Shown in pieces: positions 43,635 through 51,100 of a DNA stretch of 64,000 nucleotides (position 1 is its first letter; each line of letters begins with the position of its first letter). Where the stretch lies: assembly GCA_013298695.1 (NCBI GenBank), contig JAAFIS010000006.1:166441-230440 (forward strand). The letters run 5' to 3'. This stretch comes from Betaproteobacteria bacterium (GTDB taxonomy: Bacteria; Pseudomonadota; Gammaproteobacteria; Burkholderiales; Casimicrobiaceae). The translations under genes and the position numbers were made by a program. The notes under the pieces were generated by a model. That model was given only the letters and a program-made list of their open reading frames with translations, was not told where the DNA came from and made no database searches.

Positions 43635-43935
43635 CGCTTCACTCGATCTGCAGTTGCGACACACCTGCGTGTCACCCCACGAAGGGTGTAGGCGGGGTTT
43701 CGGGTCGAATGCGACCCGCCGCCGAAACGGCGAGCTCATGCTTCGCAAGTGCATCGCGCAGCGAGGGATCCAGACCGGGCAACTCTTCGCAGTGGGAGTT
43801 GTCAAATTCCCAAGAGCGACGGTTGCCGAGATTCGGGGGCTGGGTCCCCGCCTTCGCGGGGATGACGAAGGAGGCGAAACGCAAGCGCGACCCTAAAATC
43901 AAAGCAATAGCAATCAAAACAGAAAGCGCTCCGAT
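43635..43935. other. 301-bp rsmD-ftsY divergent region made largely of repeat DNA
   Basis: From 43671 it holds a degraded GTCACCCCACGAAGGGTG copy, a middle segment that encodes PSLRDALAKHEL-type peptide on the other strand, and ends with TGGGTCCCCGCCTTCGCGGG at 43841. This is the extended form of the PAKAG element. No gene; the ftsY and rsmD promoters must lie in the short flanks. Confidence 0.7.
43841..43866. repeat. PAKAG-type palindromic element
   Basis: TGGGTCCCCGCCTTCGCGGG then GATGAC: hairpin with arms CCCCGC and GCGGGG. Nearly identical to 3044-3066. Lies about 70 bp upstream of ftsY. Confidence 0.85.
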
Positions 43936-45030
43936 ATGTGGGGCTGGTTAAAAAAGAAATTCGGCGACGAAGCGCAAGTGCCCGCCGAAACGAATGTATC
44001 GGAACAAAGCCAAACGTCGTCCGAAGTGATCGCGCCGCAAGAGGCCATCGCAACGACGCCCGTATCAATCGAACCAACGCCGACCGCAGAGGAATCGTTG
44101 CCCGTCGCGGTTGTCTCGCCGACAAACGTAGCGGAAGAAAAGAAAGGCTGGCTAGACAAACTCAAAACCGGTCTCTCCGCGACGCGCAACAAACTCGGTC
44201 TGCAAACGATTTTTGCAAGCAAGCTCGATGAAGATACGCTCGAACAACTCGAAGCGCAGCTCTTGATGGCTGATTGCGGCATGCCTGCAACGCAACACTT
44301 GCTGGATGATTTGCGTAAACGGTGGAAGCAAGCGGGTGGCGAAGGCGATCCGCGAAAAATGCTTGTCGATGCGCTCACCGATTTGTTAAAGCCGTTGGAG
44401 CAAGCGTTCCCGGAGCGCAACGAAACACCCTTCGTCGTGATGATCGCAGGCGTGAATGGCGCGGGAAAAACCACGAGTATTGGCAAGCTCGCAAAACACT
44501 TGCAGCAATCAGGCGCGAGCGTGCTTCTCGCTGCGGGCGACACGTTTCGTGCGGCCGCGCGCGAGCAACTCGCGATCTGGGGCGAGCGCAACAACGTGAC
44601 GGTGATTCAACAAGCCGGCGGCGATCCGGCAGCGGTGATGTTTGATGCGGTGAACGCCGGCAAGGCACGAAACATTGATGTGGTGATGTGCGACACCGCT
44701 GGCCGCTTGCCGACGCAACTCAACTTGATGGATGAGCTCAAAAAAGCAAAGCGCGTGATCGGCAAAGCGATGGACGGCGCACCGCACGAAACGCTCCTCG
44801 TGCTCGACGGCACCACGGGGCAAAACGCGATCATGCAAGTTAAAGCGTTTGATGAAGCGCTACAACTCACTGGCCTCATCATGACCAAACTAGATGGCAG
44901 CGCCAAAGGCGGCGTGATCTGCGCGATTGCGAAAGAGCGCCCGGTGCCGCTGCGATTTATTGGTGTAGGTGAGGGGATTGATGATTTGAGACCGTTTTCT
45001 GCACGGGAGTTTGCGGAGGCGATGGTGTAG
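43936..45030 (+). CDS. ftsY: Signal recognition particle receptor FtsY
   Basis: 364 residues. A short acidic A domain (1-75), an N domain with LKTGLSATRNKLGLQTIF, and the SRP GTPase G domain: GVNGAGKTTSIGKLAKHL, AAGDTFRAAAREQL, CDTAGRLPTQ, TKLDGSAKGGVICAIA and FIGVGEGIDDLRPF. It docks ribosome-SRP complexes at the inner membrane. Divergent from rsmD, the common arrangement. Confidence 0.97.
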   Translation: MWGWLKKKFGDEAQVPAETNVSEQSQTSSEVIAPQEAIATTPVSIEPTPTAEESLPVAVVSPTNVAEEKKGWLDKLKTGLSATRNKLGLQTIFASKLDEDTLEQLEAQLLMADCGMPATQHLLDDLRKRWKQAGGEGDPRKMLVDALTDLLKPLEQAFPERNETPFVVMIAGVNGAGKTTSIGKLAKHLQQSGASVLLAAGDTFRAAAREQLAIWGERNNVTVIQQAGGDPAAVMFDAVNAGKARNIDVVMCDTAGRLPTQLNLMDELKKAKRVIGKAMDGAPHETLLVLDGTTGQNAIMQVKAFDEALQLTGLIMTKLDGSAKGGVICAIAKERPVPLRFIGVGEGIDDLRPFSAREFAEAMV

Positions 45031-45152
45031 GTTGATCCCTTTTGTGTAATATTTTCTTGGCGCTCTGTTAAGTATTTGCGCCCCTTATTGCCGCAGTCAA
45101 GACATTTACGACTGCTTTTTTCAGTACGTTACTATGGAGAAGAAAAAAAATC

Positions 45153-45485
45153 GTGAATACCCAAACACCATTTAACCCGGGCATAGCAGCGGTTCTAAGC
45201 CTCATCATTCCCGGCGCCGGACAAATGTATAAGGGTCAAGTAGGCGGCGGACTTTTATGGTTAATTTGTGTTGTGATCGGCTACTTGGTGTTCTTGGTGC
45301 CAGGACTCCTCTTGCACCTGATCTGCATTTTTAACGCTGCTTCGGGCGCAAAAAATACGACAGGGACAGCAGAATCAAGCGCACCTAATCCAAAAACGCA
45401 CGTGCGCTGTCCAGACTGCCGCGAATTAGTGTTGAAAGATGCACGAAAGTGCAAGCACTGCGGCACGGAATTGACGCCACAGTGA
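45153..45485 (+). CDS. TM2-domain protein with C-terminal zinc ribbon
   Basis: 110 residues from a GTG at 45153 with a GGAGAAG site about 13 bp upstream. Residues 10-65 form a TM2-like pair of membrane spans (LSLIIPGAGQMYKGQVGGGL, then a VFLVPGLLLHLICIFNA helix), and residues 85-106 form a CPDCRE...CKHCG zinc ribbon. Function unknown; such proteins are suspected membrane sensors or adaptors. Isolated gene followed by repeats. Confidence 0.85.
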   Translation: MNTQTPFNPGIAAVLSLIIPGAGQMYKGQVGGGLLWLICVVIGYLVFLVPGLLLHLICIFNAASGAKNTTGTAESSAPNPKTHVRCPDCRELVLKDARKCKHCGTELTPQ

Positions 45486-45572
45486 TTTTGTAGCTCGGTC
45501 GTTTGCAACGGGTTCCCGTGACTTTAATCGCGAAGCGATCTGGAATCAAAATGACTTTGTCGAATTGAGGAA

Positions 45573-45592
45573 CCCGGATGCGAGCATCCGGG
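45573..45592. repeat. CCCGGATGC palindrome
   Basis: CCCGGATGC-GA-GCATCCGGG is a perfect 9-bp hairpin with a 2-nt loop, followed by CTAC. It matches the common GTAGCCCGGATG-type intergenic repeat. Part of a repeat-dense gap (45490-45696) that also holds two 19-bp class palindromes. Confidence 0.8.
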
Positions 45593-45611
45593 CTACGGCT
45601 CTTTACTCCAC

Positions 45612-45630
45612 CGCCCTGCTCAATTAGGCG
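45612..45630. repeat. 19-bp palindrome (copy 7)
   Basis: CGCCCTGCTCAATTAGGCG, arms CGCC/GGCG, resembling the copy at 22952. Intergenic, after the TM2 gene. Confidence 0.6.
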
Positions 45631-45678
45631 GGACGCGCATTACTTACCTTAATTGATTTATTATATTTTGTCGCTTAT

Positions 45679-45696
45679 ACCCAAATAAATTGGGCG
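45679..45696. repeat. 18-bp palindrome (copy 8), abutting the pbpC stop
   Basis: ACCCAAATAAATTGGGCG ends directly before the pbpC stop codon (reverse strand, 45697-45699). Arms CCCAA/TTGGG with AT centre. Confidence 0.65.
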
Positions 45697-48180
45697 TTAA
45701 TCAACCAAGCTAATACTACTCTTCGATTTCTGATTCGCTGCCATTGCCTGCGATTTGATCGATGCGCGCAGCGTGATGGTGACGCGATCTCGCTCGTTAC
45801 CTTCGCTGTCTAACAGTCGAATCACGGCGGTGTTCTGCGCGGCATTCGTGGCTTGTTTCACGTGCGACCAGGTGATGGGCGCGTCGGAGCAACTCAAGCG
45901 TTCGCCATTCACTTCCCAACAGCCCGCTTGCTTTGCGTCGCCGCTCGCGAGGGTGATGCGTTGATTGTCGTTCGGGATGTCGGGATCGATGGCAATGATC
46001 GCGCCGTCGGTCGGCGAGACGATGCGCGCGCCTTGCGAATTCGCTTCACGGGCAGCGATGGTAATTCGAGAAGTGCCAAGGGTGGGTTCGGTGCCACGAA
46101 TAAACCATTCGCTGCGACTGGCCTCGACGCGCGACTCATTCGATGTGAATTCAACGCGGCGTTTGACGAGCGCATCGGGCATTTTCGCTGGTGCGCCCGC
46201 GCCGACGCGCTGCGCGGCAGCTTCCATCACGTCGGCCCAAATTGGCCCCGCGCCGGAGACGCCGGTGACGTTATGCATCGGCAAGCCTTTGGCATTGCCA
46301 ACCCAGACGCCGACCGTTACGCGCGAGTTAAATCCAATCGCCCAGTTATCGCGCATGTCTTTGCTGGTGCCCGTTTTCACCGCGGCCCAATGCGAAAGCG
46401 CGAGAGGGTTATCGAAACCAAACGTGACGTAGCGCGCGCCGCGATCAGAGAGCATATTTGCGAGGAGCCAGGCGGTGGGTTCGGAGAAGATGCGTCTCTG
46501 GTCACCGCTCGTCCTGAGCTTGTCGAAGGATGCGGTGGTGGTGGCTCGTGGTTCGACAAGCTCACCACGAACGGGAGTGAGCGTGGGCGCGGCGTTTACT
46601 TCCGTGCTCGACACGGGATCACCACGAACGGGGTCAGTATGAGTGCTGCGAAGCGCGAAGGTCGTCTGCGACCACACTCCGCGATTCGCAATCGCACGAT
46701 ACGCGTTGGTGAGTTCGAGCAGGTTCACATCGGCGCTGCCGAGCGCCAATGAGTAGCCGTAATGATCGGGATCGTTCACGAGCGTTGTAAGTCCGGCGCG
46801 CTTGAGCAGCGCGTGTGTGGGCGCAACGCCGACGAGCGTGAGCGCACGAATCGCGGGCACGTTGAGCGAACTTGCGAGCGCAGTGCGCACGCTCACCGGG
46901 CCGACGTATTCGTGCGCATAGTTTTGCGGCGTGTACGCGCCACCGCCGACGTCGACGGAAAACGGCGAATCGTCAAGCAATGTGGCTGTCGTGAAAATGT
47001 TTTTCTCGATACCAAGACCGTAGATGAACGGCTTTAACGTCGAGCCCGCTTGGCGCGCTGCGCGCGCCGCGTCAACGTCGCCGGCTTCGGAGAGTTGGCC
47101 AGAGGAACCAGCATACGCGAGCACTTCGCCGGTGGCGTTATCGATCACCACAACAGCCGCGTCGTGCGCGTTGCGGCCAGCGAGCACTTGCAGGTGTTTG
47201 CGGATGGCGTCGCGGGTGGCGAGTTGAAGTTGTCGATCAAGCGTCGTCTTCAACTCCCTCCCCCCGGGGGAGGGAAGCACATACTTCACCACATGCGGCG
47301 CAATCGATTCATCATCGCTGCGTAAATTCCTCACGCTGCCCCAACGATCAATCGCATACGCAATCGGCACACAATCCGCACCCTCTTCCATCGAGCGCAG
47401 CACTTCACAGGAGCGTCGCTCGATGATTGCGCGACTGGCTTGCGGCGCGCGAATTAGTGCCGCGAGAATTGAGGATTCAACACGACTCAAACCGTGCGCG
47501 GCTTTGCCGAAGAGTTGTTCTGAAGCGGCACCTATGCCTTGCAGTTCGCCGCGAAAGTAAATCGTGTTGAGATAGGTTTCAAGAATCTGCTGTTTCGACC
47601 AAGCGCGTTCAAGTTCCCACGCGGCTTGCGCTTGATCAATTTTTTGGCTCATCGAGCGTGCGTCTTTGCCTGCGTTCGCGCGAGCGAGTGAGGCGTCGAA
47701 ACTGGCCGCAACTTGCATCGAGATACTGCTTGCGCCGCGCTTGACTTCGCCAGAGCGCAAATTCGTGATCGCGGCAGACGCCGCTGCACGCCAATCCACG
47801 CCGCCGTGATCGAAGAAGCGTTTGTCTTCAGAAGCGAGCACCGCGTCGATCATCGCGGGCGAGATGTCGTCGAGCTTTACCCACTCGCTGCGACGCACTT
47901 TGTCGTTGATACGCATGCGTTGGAGGGGTTCGCCGTTGCGGTCTAAGAGATAGCGTTCGCTGGGGGTGTGGTTGGTGCGGATGGCGTCGAATGGCGGGGG
48001 GGCGGCAAGCGCTACGGCAGTTAGGAGAACGAGCGCAACGCCGCATAGCCCCCTCCCCTTCAAGGGGAGGGTTGGGGTGGGGATGGGGTTAGTACGGTCT
48101 ACTGCTACCGAAAACCATCCCCCACCTAGCCTCCCCCTTGAATGGGGAGGGACAAAGATACTCTGCGCTCGCGAATTCAT
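45697..48180 (-). CDS. pbpC: Penicillin-binding protein 1C carrying repeat-derived insertions
   Basis: 827 residues from the ATG at 48178-48180 (a GTG one codon earlier is possible). Glycosyltransferase domain with ASEDKRFFDHGGVDW, transpeptidase SxxK at S380 (AGSTLKPFIYG), SSLNVPA and KTGTS, then a BiPBP_C domain. Three stretches are encoded by repeats: the N-terminal 45 residues (VPPHSRGRLGGGW and NPIPTPTLPLKGRG), about 302-309 (LPSPGGREL), and about 516-559 (TPVRGELVEPR and SFDKLRTSG). All keep frame. It shares a TGATG junction with the alpha-2-macroglobulin gene, its usual periplasmic partner. Confidence 0.9.
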   Translation of the reverse strand: MNSRAQSIFVPPHSRGRLGGGWFSVAVDRTNPIPTPTLPLKGRGLCGVALVLLTAVALAAPPPFDAIRTNHTPSERYLLDRNGEPLQRMRINDKVRRSEWVKLDDISPAMIDAVLASEDKRFFDHGGVDWRAAASAAITNLRSGEVKRGASSISMQVAASFDASLARANAGKDARSMSQKIDQAQAAWELERAWSKQQILETYLNTIYFRGELQGIGAASEQLFGKAAHGLSRVESSILAALIRAPQASRAIIERRSCEVLRSMEEGADCVPIAYAIDRWGSVRNLRSDDESIAPHVVKYVLPSPGGRELKTTLDRQLQLATRDAIRKHLQVLAGRNAHDAAVVVIDNATGEVLAYAGSSGQLSEAGDVDAARAARQAGSTLKPFIYGLGIEKNIFTTATLLDDSPFSVDVGGGAYTPQNYAHEYVGPVSVRTALASSLNVPAIRALTLVGVAPTHALLKRAGLTTLVNDPDHYGYSLALGSADVNLLELTNAYRAIANRGVWSQTTFALRSTHTDPVRGDPVSSTEVNAAPTLTPVRGELVEPRATTTASFDKLRTSGDQRRIFSEPTAWLLANMLSDRGARYVTFGFDNPLALSHWAAVKTGTSKDMRDNWAIGFNSRVTVGVWVGNAKGLPMHNVTGVSGAGPIWADVMEAAAQRVGAGAPAKMPDALVKRRVEFTSNESRVEASRSEWFIRGTEPTLGTSRITIAAREANSQGARIVSPTDGAIIAIDPDIPNDNQRITLASGDAKQAGCWEVNGERLSCSDAPITWSHVKQATNAAQNTAVIRLLDSEGNERDRVTITLRASIKSQAMAANQKSKSSISLVD
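46505..46633. repeat. GTTCGTGGTGAGC/GTCGAACCAC-type repeats inside pbpC (three units)
   Basis: CCGCTCGTCCTGAGCTTGTC... (46505-46530), GTGGTTCGACAAGCTCACCA... (46548-46575) and GTGCTCGACACGGGATCACC... (46604-46633). The first two are inverted to each other. Translated on the reverse strand they give FDKLRTSG and VRGELVEPR, the peptides this element class always produces. Confidence 0.9.
47254..47277. repeat. TCCCTCCCCC palindrome inside pbpC
   Basis: CTCCCTCCCCC-C-GGGGGAGGGAAG: 10-bp near-perfect hairpin, encoding LPSPGGREL between the glycosyltransferase and transpeptidase regions of PBP1C. Confidence 0.8.
48049..48151. repeat. Inverted CCCTCCCC-type pair covering the 5' end of pbpC
   Basis: CCCTCCCCTTCAAGGGGAGG plus a GTTGGGGTGGGGATGGGG tail (48049-48088) and an inverted relative (48115-48151: CCATCCCCCACCTAGCCTCC...), separated by 26 bp. 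Both lie in the first 45 codons of pbpC. A related unit stands at 53631-53664. Confidence 0.9.
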
Positions 48181-51100
48181 CACGGCTCAATCTCAAACAC
48201 TGCATTCCCGAGTTGCCCATTGACCTCCGGCGCATACATCGCTTCCGCGTGCGTTGGCGGCAGCGCGAATTTGCCCGGCGTTGTCAGACGAAGCTCGTAG
48301 GTGAAACTGTGTTTGCCTTTGCTTGCATATTCGAATGAGGAGCGAACATTGGTGAACGTGCGCTCGATGTAGCGATAGCCTTGCCAAGTGCGCGGCGGTT
48401 CTGACACTTCGCCAAGCTTCGAAAGTCCGCCAAGCACCGTCGCGCCCGTCGGCACCGGATCATCAATGGCGAGCCAACCCAAATCTGCGGTGTTATTCGC
48501 GGTCACCGTCACCTGCAATACATCACCCACACTCCACTTGCCTTTTGTTTTTTGCTGCACCGGTTTGATCGTTTTCACGAGCGCGATGCCGTTGTTTTGC
48601 GTGCCGGTGAGCGGCACGGCAGCGCGCAATTGCGCGCGGCTCCACGGCTCGCCTTTGCCCAAATGCTCAATGGCAACTTCACCCGGTTGTGCGGCCGCGC
48701 CGTTCCACGCGAATTTCACTTCGCTATCGAGCACTGCGTTATCCCACACCACTTCTTTGGTTTCGCCACGGAAGCTGATGCGCGTGCGGCCATCGGCGCT
48801 CGCTTGTTTTGCGTGGCGCTCCATCGCAAACGCAGCCCAAATGTTGGCTTGCGTTGAATAGAAATGCCCGGATCGCAGCATGCGCGAATTGAGTTGGCGC
48901 AACAGCGGCGTTTTGAATTGCGAAAGCTCCGGCGTATCCAGACTCAAGCGGAACATGCGCGCGACGGTGTGATCCTCACTGCGCATGAAATACCATCGAT
49001 CATCGGCGCGCGCGACGTTGGCGACATTCGCGGTCACGCGAATCTGATCGCGCAATTCTTTAATCGCCGCGGCGCGGAGTGCATCGCGATTGGCAATGTC
49101 TTTCGAACGATTCAAGATTTCAATCCAGTCGGCGAGCGATGCCGCAGTGAGCTTCACCGGGTCAACTCGAACGGTGTCGAGCAATCGCTTCGATGCGCGA
49201 CCGTAGCGCGAGAGCGCTTCGAGTGCAATCAGTTTTTCCGAGAGCAGATAGAGGCTGTCATTCGGCAACCATGAACGTTGCGTTTTGATTTCACCCGATA
49301 CATAGCGCTCCAAACCGTAGAGCATTTTGTTGAGCGTTTCATCGGGAATTTTCCAACCTGCTTCCTGCGCGCCCGAGAGCACGAAGGCCGTCAACACTGG
49401 ATAGCCTTCTTCGGTTGCGCCGGGATAGTAATTGGCGAGACCGTTCGGCGAGAGATAGGTCGGCAATGACTCGCTGATGATGTTCCACAGATTGTCATCC
49501 TTAAGGCCGAGCGCCTTTGTCGTGCGCTGTTCCAAACATGCAAACGGATAGCGCAAGAAGTAGCCGCGAATGCCGTTCGTGTCCGCACCGTACGTGCGCG
49601 CGAGCGAGACGAGCAATTCGCCGTCTTTAATCGCGCCGACGGTCGCATCGGGTTTCAAGGTAAGCGCGGCTTTGCCTTTCACTTCTGCGGTCGCGTCGGC
49701 CACTGTGCGAATCGGAAGCGGCGTGATGAGCGCTTGCTTTACCCGCAGCGAATCGCCGCGCGCATTGCCTTTCTCATTCGCATCGAATTTCCACACGCTT
49801 TCTGCGCCTACCGCAGCGGCTTTCACGTCCCACGAAATGAGCGCGCTTTCGCCTGCGCCGATGCGCATTTCGCGCTTCTGCAAAGGCTTACCATCTACTT
49901 CCGCCATCGCCTCAGATACTAGGGCGCGCTGCGTGGAATTGCGCAAAGTCACTGTAGCTCTGAAATCATCACCTTGCCTCATTACTTTGGGCAGCCCAGA
50001 AAAGAGTTGAAGATCGCGCGTGGTGCGAACGCTTGCCTCGCCAGTGCCAAAACGATCCGCTTCGTTTTGCTGCGCACGCTCCGCAACCGCGACGATTTTG
50101 AAGCGGGTGAGCGAATCATTCAGCGGCACTTCCACCGTCGCTTCGCCGTTCGCGTCCGTCATCACGTCTACTTTCCAGAAGATGAGCGTATCGAATAGTT
50201 CACGCGTGCCCGCGCCCCGCCCGCCGGAGCCGCCCGGCGGCAACGCTTTACGACCGAAGTGGCGCTTGCCGATCACTTGCATTTGCGCAGTCGCAGTCGT
50301 GACATCATGACCACGACGACGCATCATCGTGTCAAGCAAATTCCAGGTGTTGTTCTTCTGCAATTCGAGCAGCGCTTCGTCAATCGCGAATACGGCAACT
50401 TCGGTGTTGTCGCCCGGTCGATTGTTGTTCGCGCGCGCAACCTTTATTTTCACTTGCGCTTTGTCGCGCGTTTGGTATTCAGGTTTGTCGGTCGTCACTT
50501 TCACATCCAAACTGTAGCGCTGCCAATTCACATCGACATTCGCAATGCCAAGTTTGAACGCAGGCTTCGCAAGGTCGACAAGTGCCGTCGGCTTCGGGTC
50601 ACCCACGCGTCCACGCACGAGAAGCGCAGACACATACGCATTCGGTGCCCACTCTTCTTTCATCGGCACTTCGAGCACGGCTGACTTGCCGGAGAGTTGC
50701 GTCACGAAATTCGAAAGCACCACGCCTTCGCGCTCAACCGTCACCAACGCTGTCGCTTCACGGAACGGCATGCGCACTTGGAAACGCGCTTTCTCGTTCG
50801 GCTCATAACGTTTTTTCTCAGGTAACAAATCGATCCGATCTGAGCTCTCGCTGCGGAACATCCAGTCGTCACCGTTGGAGGCCCACATCGATGTGCCTGC
50901 GGTAGCAACACGATTTTTGTCGTCTGCCACTTCCGCATTCAATTGCACTTCACCCGACACCTTCACGCTGCTCGTGCAAGTGAATTTGCCGCTGCGATCA
51001 CTCACGCCTTCGCAGAGCACGCCAAGATCGTTTTTCTTTTCTGTGGATTCGTAGCTATAGAAACCGCCGATGTTTCGCTTGCGATAACTGTTCCAATCGC

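Noticed and set aside
43635..43805. N-terminal extension of rsmD
   Set aside because: The frame runs through repeat DNA; the family start is at 43634 or 43619.
45853..46752. 299-codon forward ORF opposite pbpC
   Set aside because: It lies wholly within PBP1C, is Arg/Gly/Asp-biased and reads repeat DNA; an antisense shadow.
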